64,000 bases of DNA from Micrasema longulum (Eukaryota > Arthropoda > Insecta > Trichoptera > Brachycentridae): positions 62,001 through 126,000 of the forward strand of contig JAGVSM010003675.1 of the NCBI GenBank assembly GCA_022494885.1, written 5' to 3'. Each line of letters starts with the position of its first letter. The first letter of the stretch is position 1. Positions 11,858 to 21,564 of this stretch are shown piece after piece. The notes under the pieces were generated by a model. The model was not told the DNA's origin. It saw only the letters and a program-made list of their open reading frames with translations, and did not search any database. Made by a program: the position numbers and the translations under genes.

Positions 11858-11935
11858 AATCACAAATTATAATCATCATGCCCTTATCTGCACCTTATGA
11901 TGCGTAGGGCACTGCATTAATACAGTGCTTATAGC
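11858..11935 (-). repeat. SINE-A 3' fragment
   Basis: CACCTTATGATGCGTAGGGC and CACTGCATTAATACAGTG correspond to the reverse strand of the SINE-A tail. The central part of the same SINE appears to resume at 12497. Confidence 0.5.
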
Positions 11936-12039
11936 TCGATTATCTATGACATTGCATAAATATACCAGTAGGTAATTATGTTTTACTTTTATTTTGCACG
12001 GTATATAATAACGTTCGCCTTAAACAGGTAATATAAGGT

Positions 12040-12400
12040 AAATACACAACTTGCCACTACAAACCGCACACCGCATCCGAGGACATAACCTTCTTTGGCG
12101 GTACACACATAATCGAAAAAATGTCTCGTTGCCGATCGATAAAAGCTGCAAGAAGGAGCTCTCGGCAATCTGATAGGCTTAACATATTTGTGCTGAAAGA
12201 AGGTATTCTAGAAGTACTCAAAATGTATTTTATTGGATTGAACAAAAGAGGGTAGTGATTTTTTCAATGACTGGGACTAAATTGATTGCACATGATCAGT
12301 TCGCCAAAACGATTACAAAACTTCCCAAAAGCCTTGAAATTTTTTTTTTAAAGACCATCAAATCTCTTAATCCGACAGGATCTATAATAGGGGCCTAGGC
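12040..12400 (+). repeat. CodR repeat, copy 1 (coding-like, unrecognised)
   Basis: This is a copy of a repeat shared with 27470-27960 and 36440-36965. Common blocks are GCGCACCGCATC-like, GTTGCCGATCGATAAAAGCTG, CTGACTGGGA-like, GATCAGTTCGCCAAAACG and AAAAGCCTTGAAATT. In this copy the reading frame is broken repeatedly. No known domain is recognised. Confidence 0.55.
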
Positions 12401-12496
12401 AAATTACACATAGTTCAGAAAAAAATATCAATTAAAAAAATAAGTAGATTGGAAAATCTGGCACCTCTGATTTTTGGGTCCACAATACTACTGGAT

Positions 12497-12580
12497 CACT
12501 AGCTGGTTAGGGTGCGGTGATCAGAAATACTTAAGCAGAAATACTTTAGCACCAGTCCAGGGACAATAAAATATTTTAGT
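12497..12580 (-). repeat. SINE-A central fragment
   Basis: GCACCAGTCCAGGGACAATA and AAATATTTTAGTATGGAA match the SINE-A centre in reverse orientation. With the tail piece at 11858-11935 this looks like one SINE split by about 560 bases that contain CodR. Confidence 0.45.
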
Positions 12581-12639
12581 ATGGAACCACCTTTGGAATC
12601 AATATTTTCTACGAATCGTATTTATCATCACTCTATTTT

Positions 12640-12835
12640 ATTTTTCAGGATTTTGTCATATACACAACAAACCCGTGAAGATGGACATGTCAAGAGTAGG
12701 AATAATCGGCAAGCGTACATGAAAAGATGCATGAATGTAGAGGAAGCGAGGTCTGTATCCAAAGACAGAGTGATATTGCGTTTGATCCTCTCTGCCTACC
12801 CCTACGGGGTTGTTGTTGTTGTTTTTTTTTTTTTA
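12640..12835 (+). pseudogene. RTE-type reverse transcriptase, extreme C-terminal tail
   Basis: A short frame reads KRCMNVEEARSVSKDRV followed by a segment encoding SAYPYG, and then a (GTT)n run. The R..RRC..VEEA..+.DR.+WR...SAYP order is typical of the end of RTE-like endonuclease/reverse-transcriptase proteins, and the short tandem tail is typical of such elements. Related tails lie at 58222-58345 (plus) and 33750-33850 (minus). All are heavily 5'-truncated. Confidence 0.55.
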
Positions 12836-13354
12836 ACAGATGGAAATTTGTGGTTTTTCTGGAATTGTAAAATACAACAAATGTCAAACAAATAAAATAA
12901 AATATTCCACAATAGAAAGTGTTTATTTTTCAAAAAGACACGAACTTTTTATTTCAATTACAGAATATTGGTTAATAATAATATGTATTTAAAATAATAT
13001 TTAAAAAATACATATGGGTTTTAATATTAAAAATTTTGAAATCTCCCTGGAAGCATTGCATCGGCCTGAATTGTTAAAGTTGTTTGAATGCGGCTGTCAA
13101 CATATTTATATCAATGATTAAGATATTTTAACACAATATTAATATAATTATGTAATTTTGGATTTTTAAAATCTCATTGGCGGCATAGGGCATTTATCCA
13201 TAAAAGCTTTCATCAGAGAACAGTCAGCAGATGTTACAAAAATGGAAGCTGGGCAATTCTGGAAGAAAAAAAAAGAATCACGTTAATAAAGTCAACATTA
13301 TATTTATATATACATATATTACAACAGAGATTCATAACTATTTAAAAGAGGCAA
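12836..13354. other. AT-rich stretch, nothing recognised
   Basis: No supported feature apart from T-rich runs. Confidence 0.4.
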
Positions 13355-13445
13355 AATGGAAGACAAGGCTTATGACCTATCTTTGGCTGGTTTCAGTTAC
13401 CACTTTACTCACTGTGTAACATTCATCGTTCGGTCTATGTTTAAA
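13355..13445 (-). repeat. DR1 core fragment
   Basis: GGCTTATGACCTATCTTTGG, GGTTTCAGTTACCACTTTAC and CACTGTGTAACATTCATC give the reverse DR1 core, just upstream of the non-LTR element. Confidence 0.7.
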
Positions 13446-13578
13446 CATCCACTATTTTTTATTTAATTATTCATGAAAAAAATAACTCAACATACTTCAC
13501 CGATGTTTTTTTTTCTCTTGTAAAATTGAACAAATTTTAAACATTAAACAAAAAAACAAATTTTAAACAGATTATATT

Positions 13579-15939
13579 TTGAGTGAGTGCATGTCATTTT
13601 CTGACTTGCACCAGTATAACGGTACAGTGAACTTAAATGGCAGGTTGCTTGATTTAATGCTTAGTAACGTAGAATTAAGGGTTCAACGTAGTGATATTAC
13701 ATTGGTAAAAGAGGATAGTCATCATCCAGCACTTCTTGTTGAATTGAATATTTTAAACGCCCGGACACTACCTGAAGTGGAGCGTGTTGCGTTTAATTTT
13801 AAGCGCGTGGAATTTGAATGTATTAATTCCTTTCTTTCGACTATTGATTGGGAAACAAAATTTTCTAATTGTGATTGTGTGAATTTTGCAACACGGAAAT
13901 TTTATTTAGAGTTAAAAAATGTTCTCAGTGAGTTTGTACCTCTAAAAACACTGAAAAATAACTCATATCCTCGCTGGTACAGCTCATCTCTCATAAAAAT
14001 TATTAAGGAGAAATCCAAATATCATAAAAAATGGAAGAAATACAATAATCCACGTGATTATGATACATTTGTTTTGCTCCGGACCAGGCAAAAAAAAATA
14101 CAAAAAGAATGTTTTAAAAAATTCATACTCGAAAGTGAGAAAGCTATTGTGAACGATCCTAAATATTTTTGGTCTTTTATTAAAAGTAAACGTAACTCTA
14201 ACAACATTCCCTTGAATATGCAGTATAAAAACCAAGTGTCTAATAATGCCCAAGAAGTAGTCGACCACTTCTCTAATTATTTTAATTCGGTCTATACTCA
14301 AAGCAATTTGATCGATGAAGTCTGCATAACCTCCCCACTCCATCAAAGCACACGCAATGTTGCTACATCTTCAATTAACTTTTCTTACGACGATGTCCGT
14401 AAAATTCTTACTAAATTAGATTCTAGCAAAGGTGCTGGAAGCGATGACATTCCTCCATTATTCGCAATCAAATGTGCAAATCAACTTGCCAAACCTCTTA
14501 CAATTATATTCAATCGCTCATTAAAAGATGGAGTCTTTCCGAGTCACTGGAAAAGAGCACTTATCATTCCCATTCATAAAAGTGGCCTCAAAAATAAAGT
14601 TGAGAATTATCGACCAGTCTCAATCTTACCAGTGTTTGGCAAAATATTTGAAATGTTAGTTTATAATCACCTTTTATCTGAAGTTGCTTTACACATCCCA
14701 AATGAACAGCACGGTTTTATGCGGAAACGATCAGTAGTTTCTAATTTAACGCTCTTCACAACCGATATTGCTGAGCATATGGCCAAGGGATTACAATCTG
14801 ATGTTATTTACACTGATTATTCAAAGGCGTTTGATCGTGTTGATCATTCAATCCTCTTAAAAAAGTTAATAGCAATCGGAATTAATAGAGATCTCTTATG
14901 TTGGCTTGGTTCTTACATCAGTAAAAGGAGTCAGGCAGTCGTCGTTGGCGGGCACTCTTCTGACTTTTCCTTGCTTCCATCTGGTGTCCCTCAAGGTAGC
15001 CACTTAGGACCCCTTTTATTCAATGTATATGTTCATGATATAGGCGATTGTTTTAATAACTCTAAATACATTATGTATGCAGACGACATGAAGGTATACT
15101 TAAATATTGAAAATACTAATGACTGTCATAAAATGCAGGAGGACCTCACTAGACTGTCGGTTTATTGTTTAAATAATAAACTATCGCTTAACCCTGAAAA
15201 ATGCCTAAAAATAACATTCAAAAGAAAGACCCGTGCCATCGATTTTAATTACAAATTAAATAATACAAATATTAAATCTGTCGAAACAGTCCGTGATTTA
15301 GGTATCCTCTTAGATGAAAAATTAACTTTTAATCGTCACATCGATGGTATTACTGAAAAATCTTTTAGAACACTAGGATTTATACTACGCACAGGCAAAC
15401 CGTTTCAAAATACTGATACTCTTAAAAAATTATATTTTTCTTATGTTCGTAGTTTACTAGAATTTTCTTCACCTGTCTGGTCTCCTTATTATAAAATTCA
15501 TTCCTGCAAAATTGAAAGAATTCAAAAAATGTTTATAAAAAACTTAAACCGTAGATTACATCTCAATTTTCCAGATTATCGCCAAGCGTGCGTTTTTCAT
15601 AATATCCAAACTCTCGCTGATAGACGAACCACAGCTGATATAGTGTTACTCACCAACATAATATCTGATAAAATAGATTCCCCCGAATTGGTTAACTGCA
15701 TTCATCTTAAGGTACCACAGAGACAAACGCGTTATACACAACTTTTCCACATACCTAAATGCAGAACAAATTCGTCAAAAAACGCTACGATTAACCGTAT
15801 TATGGATACGTATAACAGGAAATTTAACGAAATAGATATATTTACCAAAAATATTAAATTTATCAAAACTGCCATAGGTAATAAATTGTCTTTGTCCGCA
15901 TCCTCCTCTCCGTTGCTCTCTATCCCTGAACATATATAA
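13579..15939 (+). CDS. Endonuclease (C-terminus) plus reverse transcriptase of non-LTR retrotransposon
   Basis: The open frame has about 786 codons. The first codon at 13579 is TTG; the first ATG is at 13591, but this is a truncated frame rather than a true start. Residues 1-60 are the end of the apurinic-type endonuclease: NGRLLDLMLSN is the conserved strand and EDSHHPALLVEL carries the terminal catalytic His. The reverse transcriptase follows with ENYRPVSILP (fingers), VIYTDYSKAFDRVDH (catalytic Asp, motif A), SGVPQGSHLGPLLFNVY (motif B) and MYADDMKVY (motif C, YADD at residues 500-503). The thumb and C-terminus run to about residue 780. All catalytic palm residues are present and the frame is unbroken, so the insertion is fairly young, but the element cannot mobilise itself without an intact endonuclease. 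Clade placement (Jockey versus CR1) is uncertain. Confidence 0.9.
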   Translation: MSECMSFSDLHQYNGTVNLNGRLLDLMLSNVELRVQRSDITLVKEDSHHPALLVELNILNARTLPEVERVAFNFKRVEFECINSFLSTIDWETKFSNCDCVNFATRKFYLELKNVLSEFVPLKTLKNNSYPRWYSSSLIKIIKEKSKYHKKWKKYNNPRDYDTFVLLRTRQKKIQKECFKKFILESEKAIVNDPKYFWSFIKSKRNSNNIPLNMQYKNQVSNNAQEVVDHFSNYFNSVYTQSNLIDEVCITSPLHQSTRNVATSSINFSYDDVRKILTKLDSSKGAGSDDIPPLFAIKCANQLAKPLTIIFNRSLKDGVFPSHWKRALIIPIHKSGLKNKVENYRPVSILPVFGKIFEMLVYNHLLSEVALHIPNEQHGFMRKRSVVSNLTLFTTDIAEHMAKGLQSDVIYTDYSKAFDRVDHSILLKKLIAIGINRDLLCWLGSYISKRSQAVVVGGHSSDFSLLPSGVPQGSHLGPLLFNVYVHDIGDCFNNSKYIMYADDMKVYLNIENTNDCHKMQEDLTRLSVYCLNNKLSLNPEKCLKITFKRKTRAIDFNYKLNNTNIKSVETVRDLGILLDEKLTFNRHIDGITEKSFRTLGFILRTGKPFQNTDTLKKLYFSYVRSLLEFSSPVWSPYYKIHSCKIERIQKMFIKNLNRRLHLNFPDYRQACVFHNIQTLADRRTTADIVLLTNIISDKIDSPELVNCIHLKVPQRQTRYTQLFHIPKCRTNSSKNATINRIMDTYNRKFNEIDIFTKNIKFIKTAIGNKLSLSASSSPLLSIPEHI

Positions 15940-16439
15940 GTTTTATAGTGAAAAGATCTTTAATATAATTATGTATCCCCGTACTGCGGGCCAACTGTTT
16001 GTGACACCTGATTTTTATAATCCGAATCATTTCTATTAAACTTATATGTTATTCTTATTTATATATTATGTAGGTGCATATAATATGCATTTGTGTGTTC
16101 GTTTTGAATCAACGTTCACGTATTGTCAATCCTTATTTTATTGTTGTCATTATTTCGTATTTACTGCATTTTGTGATTACCTACTGTATTGTATAGGACT
16201 CGTCGCACATTATTCATTCGATGTGTATCAGTTAAATTTAAAAAATAAAATGCTTTTTTTTTCTTCAGAATACGGTTTTGAAATTTAACATACTTAAAAA
16301 TAAAAAAAAAAACGATTTATATCATTTCGTCATTTGAATTTTAACAAAAAGGTTTCTAACTTTTTACTAAGCTCTTTATTGTACCATTTTTAATACAATT
16401 TACAAGTTTTAAGCAAATATATTATTTTCATACTTACGC

Positions 16440-16570
16440 ACCCATACAAACGCACCCTCTCCCTCTTTCATTCCCACACGCACATGTATCCTCTCCCTCA
16501 TTCATTCACGCATACACACATTCACATACACATGAATACAAACGTCACACAAATACAATTACTAAACTTC
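16440..16570 (+). repeat. CA/pyrimidine-rich 3'UTR segment of the non-LTR family
   Basis: CACCCTCTCCCTC and CACATACACATG blocks form a strand-biased, G-poor segment. Equivalent segments occur at 41330-41440 (plus), 49540-49630 (minus) and 56380-56440 (minus), each lying in or near a non-LTR 3' end. It appears to be a shared 3'UTR feature. Confidence 0.5.
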
Positions 16571-16689
16571 TTTTCTTATATATTATGTGTCATTATATTT
16601 ACAGTGGATTTTTTTAATTGGCTTTAGTATTGTTAAGATTTTTCTAATTATTTTGTTTATGTAATAGCTGTAAAAATCCCAAATAAAAT

Positions 16690-16690
16690 G

Positions 16691-16721
<31 letters not shown>
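16690..16721 (+). repeat. (AAAT)n 3' tail of the non-LTR element
   Basis: Eight tandem AAAT units end the non-LTR element. Such tails replace poly(A) in many non-LTR clades. Confidence 0.85.
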
Positions 16722-17057
16722 GGACTATATTGAAAGGTTGTTTGATTATTGGTCAAAGGAACTTTTTTTTTTAAAGCTTTCCTAGTGCGAATTATTTCCA
16801 TATTATTATTATATTCCTTAATCATTATTTGTATTTAAGATTTTACTTTCTTATATTTATTTAAGTCGCTATAAAAATTGATTATGTGATTTTCAAATTC
16901 AGAGAAATTGTCATTGTTAAGAAATGTGAACACGAATATCAAAATTTCTTGAAGTTCTTCTAACATAAACTGAAGGGCAAGAATTGTATTTTAATTAGAG
17001 GCAAAACAAATCGAGCGTTAATGGATATTTTTTCATTTATTCATTTATTTATTTATA
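16722..17057. other. Flank between two retrotransposons
   Basis: This AT-rich flank ends in a (TTTA)n-like run just before the 5' LTR. The run could be the tail of a minus-strand non-LTR element into which the LTR element inserted. Nothing else is recognised. Confidence 0.4.
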
Positions 17058-17395
17058 TGTGGCGGGTCGACAACGACGGCACGAGCCGAACATTGCCGAA
17101 CGCCGACGTAGAGCGTACGAACGGGCCAAACCAGGAGAATACTACCGGATTCCGACCTCACCGCACGCGTCTTCGAGGCACAAAATTACCGCCAATTTAG
17201 ATTTACCAACTTCATTTTATTTTGCCTAATATAGTTATTAGAATCCTTCTTTCAATGTGTTAGCTTCAGTAGTTTAGTTTCGTGAATAAATCTTTTTGTA
17301 AAACGTAAGTACCCTGTTTTACTTGCTCTCATTCTGTGCACCCACATAACTTTGTACATCACAAAATTAGGCCACCAACTAGGTGCCGACATAAA
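17058..17395 (+). repeat. 5' LTR
   Basis: The LTR starts TGTGGCGGGTCGAC and is homologous to 22847-23187. Across about 335 bases I see one short length difference in an A run (near 17140) and one substitution (in the TCTTTTTG segment near 17295), plus the last-base uncertainty near the end. A polyadenylation signal AATAAA lies at 17285-17290. The 3' boundary is inferred: identity is continuous to GGTGCCGAC (17390) and, with one mismatch, through TAAA. Confidence 0.9.
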
Positions 17396-17396
17396 G

Positions 17397-17412
17397 TGGT
17401 ATACCCCGACGT
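17397..17412 (+). promoter_or_regulatory. Primer-binding site, tRNA-Trp type
   Basis: TGGTATACCCCGACGT begins one or two bases after the LTR. From established knowledge, CsRn1-type elements use tRNA-Trp with a site close to TGGTGACCCCGACGTG. Here AT replaces the first G after TGGT, so pairing would be interrupted. A second partial match, GGTGACCCC, lies near 17446. Confidence 0.55.
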
Positions 17413-18857
17413 TTGAACACGAAAACACAACATTAAACAATCAATCACGGTGACCCCATTCAAATTCCATAAAAATTGCGCAAAATTTCAGACAGAAATA
17501 TCTTCGCTTGACAAAATTGTACAACAAGTATTTTTTTTTTCGGTCGGTACATGAAAAATTTAAAATTTCATTTTTAATTTGATTGCACTTTTAATTTATT
17601 TGTAATTAATCAAGGTTAATCTATTTCAAGGTTAACTTATGGTAAGGTTAATTAATTTAGTATAATAGAATTATATTATAATAATTATAATATATAATAG
17701 AATTAGATTTTTCACAGACCGAGCGAATCGAGTGAATTTTTCTGTCGGTAACAATCTTCAATGTAAATGTAACTAATGTAAATGTAATTAATGTAACTAG
17801 TGAATTGATTAAACTGTGATTAATTTCTTAACAATATTACTCGGCCGGGATTAATTTAAACAGGTGATTCATAATTTAACTAAAATTATTATAAACAAAC
17901 ATAATATAATACGTTCGAGCGACTCGCTCACCAAAAATCGCACGCCGAGTAATACATTCCTACAACACATATAAATTTTATTTTTTTTTTATTTTTCTTG
18001 AGTCGAACACACAAACAATTCACACGAACATTTACATAGGGTGCCAGATGGAGTAGAGGTACTTACAGGGTACCGGAACATAATTATTTTTGACAAATAT
18101 TATATGGCGAGACAAGCGTGACGTAGGTCATCCGAAAGTTTTCTCCTTGTGAACGCACTGCGGGAGTAAGTTTTTTTTTTTACCAGCGAAATCTATCGGA
18201 AATATTTTTCAGCTGGCGCAGTCGTTCACAATACTTGCAATTTGTAAAATTTTATTTTGGTAAACAACTTGAAACTATCAAACAAACAGATATTCGGGCG
18301 GCTAAGCCGACGAATGTTTAACTTAGTACGTGGACATTAGTATCCATACTTTTTTTCTATATACATTATATCGTGTGACTGTACTATATATGTTTATATT
18401 TTTAACCTAGGCTATGCATGTTATTATGTGTTACAGATTTGAAGTTTTAACATAAACATTTTTAAACTTGATATATTGTACAACGGACAATCAAAAGGAA
18501 TATTAATATTGAGGGGACCACTCAGGCTTGGAGAATACAAATACCTAATAGTTGGAAAATGTGTTCCGCCGTATGGTAAAATAATTATTTAAATTTTCTG
18601 TTTTAATTTTCTTTTCTATAACTTGCACAGTACATACATAACAAATAGTGACTCTGACATTTAAAAAAATAAATATTTTTGTTTGAAATTTAAATTTAAA
18701 TTTAAATTTAAATCTAATAATTTAAACTTAACTTTTTAATACAACTACACTCATTATTGAATACTTTTATTTCAATATTTTAACTTATCCTGTAATCATT
18801 ATTACATACATTTTTCTGAATTTTTTTTTTAAAAACGAATATTTTAAACTGTAAACA
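17413..18857 (+). other. Unusually long leader of the LTR element, with nested repeats
   Basis: The 1.4-kb leader is noncoding and AT-rich. It contains an 11-bp perfect inverted repeat (TATTACTCGGC near 17837 and GCCGAGTAATA near 17952), a pair of looser inverted arms containing CGGTCGGTACATGAAAAAT (near 17540) and ATTTTTCACAGACCGAGCG (near 17710), a TGGCGCAGTCG motif at 18214-18224 like the tRNA-Ser primer site of other Gypsy elements, and (AAATTT)5 at about 18684-18712. Nested insertions probably explain the length. Confidence 0.5.
18684..18712. repeat. (AAATTT)n short tandem repeat
   Basis: About five copies of the self-complementary hexamer AAATTT lie in the leader, some 145 bases upstream of gag. 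Confidence 0.85.
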
Positions 18858-19736
18858 ATGGCTAACAAGGACAACACTGACTTGACAAATATCAACACAG
18901 CAAACAACATGTTCCACACGGATAGGATTAGCGTTAAACTACCACAGCTATGGGTGAACAACATCGAACTTTGGTTTAAACAGATAGAAGCACAATTCGA
19001 GTTGGCAAACATAGTTTCAGAAGATGCACGTTATAGTCACTTAGTGTCAAAACTTGAACAAACGCACATAGAACAAGTTTCAGATATTTTACTCATGGAA
19101 CCGAACCGAGCAAAATATACGAGGCTGAAGGAAGCTATAATCCAACGCATGGGCTGTCCACAGGACAGAAGGAGAGAAAAACTGTTTTCTTCCTTACAGC
19201 TTGGGGATCGAAACCCATCCAGCCTACTTAGAGAGATGCGGACGCTAGCAATAGGTTTACAAATAGACGAAACGACGTTGAAATACTTGTGGATACAACA
19301 ACTGCCCAAGACGATCCAAGCGCATTTAGCCATAAGCGAAGATGACTGGGATAGGCAAGCGACGATAGCAGATCGCCTAATACAGGTGTACACACAGGAT
19401 AATGTAGCGGTAGTAGGTACCAACAATAAAAATAACATTTGTAGTTTAGAACAGTCCGTACAAGCTCTAACCCATAAGGTAGAGAGGTTATTTCACACAA
19501 TCAACAAACAGCATAGTCACAACAACAATAACAATAGATTCAAACACACAACAAGTAACAGCAGTAACAATTTCAATAACAACAAATACAACAACAATTT
19601 CAACAAAACAAGCTATAGGGCCAACGGAAATAACAAGAAAACTATTCTTTGTTACTTCCACACAAAATTTGGCGATCAAGCTAAGAAATGCGTCACACCA
19701 TGTGAATTTAAACCGCATCTAGCTTCAAAAAACTAG
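18858..19736 (+). CDS. gag: Gag (capsid/nucleocapsid) of the LTR retrotransposon
   Basis: The frame of 292 residues starts at ATG 18858, the first in-frame ATG, after a long stop-rich leader. The N-terminal half has the KLPQLW ... LWFKQIEAQF pattern of insect Ty3 Gag capsid (DUF7041-like), followed by the alpha-helical region to about residue 190. A coiled-coil-like segment and a highly Asn-rich linker (about 215-260) lead to a single zinc knuckle with C265, H268, C278 and C282. This C-X2-H-X9-C-X3-C order is the C-H-C-C arrangement reported for CsRn1-group elements, unlike the usual CCHC. The stop codon is preceded directly by a slippery heptamer that shifts ribosomes into the protease frame. 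Gag appears intact. Confidence 0.88.
   Translation: MANKDNTDLTNINTANNMFHTDRISVKLPQLWVNNIELWFKQIEAQFELANIVSEDARYSHLVSKLEQTHIEQVSDILLMEPNRAKYTRLKEAIIQRMGCPQDRRREKLFSSLQLGDRNPSSLLREMRTLAIGLQIDETTLKYLWIQQLPKTIQAHLAISEDDWDRQATIADRLIQVYTQDNVAVVGTNNKNNICSLEQSVQALTHKVERLFHTINKQHSHNNNNNRFKHTTSNSSNNFNNNKYNNNFNKTSYRANGNNKKTILCYFHTKFGDQAKKCVTPCEFKPHLASKN
19727..19736 (+). promoter_or_regulatory. -1 ribosomal frameshift site at gag/pro junction
   Basis: A AAA AAC (19727-19733) sits in the zero frame as codons AAA AAC and is followed at once by the gag stop TAG (19734-19736). It fits the canonical X XXY YYZ heptamer. A -1 slip places the ribosome exactly in the frame that reads the protease without a stop until 19945. 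Confidence 0.75.
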
Positions 19737-20093
19737 ATGGTCGAATCATAGCGGAGACGGCTGATTCAACCAACACAACACGTCTCTTTGTTAAAGATCG
19801 TGATACCGGTGCGTCATACCTCGTTGACTCCGGATCGGAAATATCATTAATTCCTAGATCTTTACACAAACGCCATGGAGAAAAGTCTAAGCTAATTCTC
19901 TATGCAGCGAACGGGACTACGATCCAGAATTTCGGAGTTACACGGTAACACTGAATCTGGGATGTAAACAAATGTTTACATGGAAGTTTATAATAGCGGA
20001 TACGACACGCCCTATTATAGGAGCAGATTTTCTCCACAACTTCCACCTGTTAGTAGATGTTAGGAACAAACGGTTAGTAGACAATACAAACGG
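19733..20093 (+). pseudogene. pro: Retroviral-type aspartic protease, frameshifted
   Basis: In the -1 frame relative to gag, the sequence encodes RLFVKDRDTGASYLVDSG followed by SEISLIP, a retropepsin active-site region with Asp-Ser-Gly (codons 19826-19834) where DTG is usual. The frame closes at TAA 19946-19948, but the next part (LNLGCKQ, then a PIIGADFL segment, the conserved second protease motif) is readable from 19945 in another frame until TAG 20098-20100. So there is one indel near 19945 and another near 20093. Both look like mutations rather than programmed events. DSG is tolerated in some retropepsins, so that substitution alone need not inactivate the enzyme. Confidence 0.8.
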
Positions 20094-21068
20094 CAGATAG
20101 TCAGAGCATTTGACATCTCCACAAACAACAACATAACATGTTCCATATCATTAACAGACAAAACCAACATTTACCACTCACTCATATTGAAGTATCCACA
20201 ACTAGTAGATATCAATAAACCATATGCAGGGCTGGATAAACACAACACAATCCACCATATAGATACCCGTGGCAAACCCGTTATGTGTAAGACTCGTCGG
20301 CTGTCCCCAGAACTACTGAGGCAGGCGAAGCAAGAGTTCGATCACATGGTGGCTCAAGGTATTTGTAGACCCTCCAAGAGTGAGAGGGCCTCTCCATTGC
20401 ATATGGTGAAGAAGAGCGATGGTACTTATCGCCCTTGTGGCGATTACCGTAGCTTAAACGCACAGACGGTACCTGATCGTTATTCCTTGCCACATATCCA
20501 CGATATATGCAATGACTTATTTAACTGTAAAAATTTTTCCAAAATTGACTTACAACGAGCATATCACCAAATTCCAATTAATGAAACTGACATTAAAAAG
20601 ACAGCTATAACCACACCATTCGGGTTATTTGAATTTGTAAGAATGCCATTCGGACTATCATGCGCGGCACAAACATTCCAACGGCACATCAACGAAGTCA
20701 CAAGAGGTCTAGAAGGAGTACACGCATATATCGACGATATATTGATCGCTTCACCAGACGAAGAAACACATGTGGAACACTTAAAAGCTTTGTTCCAGCG
20801 ACTTCAAGATCATGGAATGGTGGTAAACCCATCTAAATGCGAGTTTGACAAGAAAACACTGTTATTTCTTGGTTATGAAATTTCGGCTGAAGGCATCGGA
20901 CCCTCGCCAACAAAAGTGGAAGCCATCACGAACCTCAACAAGCCAGAAACCATTAAGCAGTTGAGAAGATTCTTGGCCATGGGAAGCTTCTACCGAAGAT
21001 TCATACCACGAGCAGCACACAAATTGATACGACTACACGATTACCTCAAGGGAGCAAAAAAAGAATGA
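20094..21068 (+). pseudogene. pol: Pol: reverse transcriptase domain
   Basis: The frame is open from about 20094 with no start of its own, as expected for pol. It shows the Ty3 reverse-transcriptase series: [17 protein letters not shown] (fingers), [13 protein letters not shown] (motif A Asp), [13 protein letters not shown] (motif B), YIDDILIAS (motif C, codons from 20727), KCEF ... FLGY (thumb) and the tether [16 protein letters not shown]. All palm catalytic residues are present. The frame ends early at TGA 21066-21068 because a run of seven A (21056-21062) appears to carry one extra base; reading one base on restores homology to the connection and RNase H. Confidence 0.88.
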
Positions 21069-21564
21069 CAACAGAAAAGTAGAGTGGAACGAAGTCACTA
21101 CACACGATTTCGAAGAGGTCAAGAACTCGCTGATCAACGCCACTAAGCTTAGCTACCCAGAGGAAAGCAGCAAGATGTCAGTGTGGACAGACGCCTCAGA
21201 TTACGCAATCGGAGGCGTGCTACAACAAACCACAGACGACATCAACTACAAACCGATAAGTTTCTTCTCAAAAAAGTTGAACAAGGCTCAGTGTTCATAT
21301 AGTACGTACGACAGGGAACTACTAGCCATTTTTGAGACTGTAAGGTCCTTTCAACATTATCTGGAGGGCAGAGAATTCTGTATATACACGGACCATAAAC
21401 CACTACAATTCGTGTTTGGAAGGAAAAGTCACGACAAAGAAAGCCCCAGACAACTCAGATATCTAGACTACATCTCACAGTTCAGCACGGACATCAAATA
21501 CATAAAAGGAGAAGACAACGTCGTCGCCGATACCTTATCAAGAATCGACATGATCGAACAATAG
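21062..21564 (+). pseudogene. pol: Pol: RNase H domain
   Basis: After the A-run frameshift the frame continues with SVWTDASDYAIGGVL (first catalytic Asp), YSTYDRELLAI (catalytic Glu), YTDHKPLQFV (second Asp) and NVVADTLSR (last Asp), the Ty3 RNase H signature. It stops at TAG 21562-21564, in frame with the integrase that follows. This is therefore a point stop rather than a domain boundary. Confidence 0.85.

Larger units (their letters stand above)
13567..16721 (+). mobile_element. Jockey/CR1-type non-LTR retrotransposon, 5'-truncated
   Basis: The element has a single long open frame, a 750-base 3' untranslated region with a CA-rich, pyrimidine-rich segment (16440-16565) and an (AAAT)n tail at 16690-16721. 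In-frame coding begins right after a stop at 13564-13566, inside the endonuclease domain, so the 5' part, any ORF1 and most of the endonuclease are missing. This is the expected product of incomplete target-primed reverse transcription. A convincing target-site duplication was not found. Confidence 0.85.

Noticed and set aside
16440..16570. CA-rich segment as a simple microsatellite
   Set aside because: It recurs in the same position of several non-LTR 3' ends on both strands and is not a regular tandem array, so it is treated as a 3'UTR feature.
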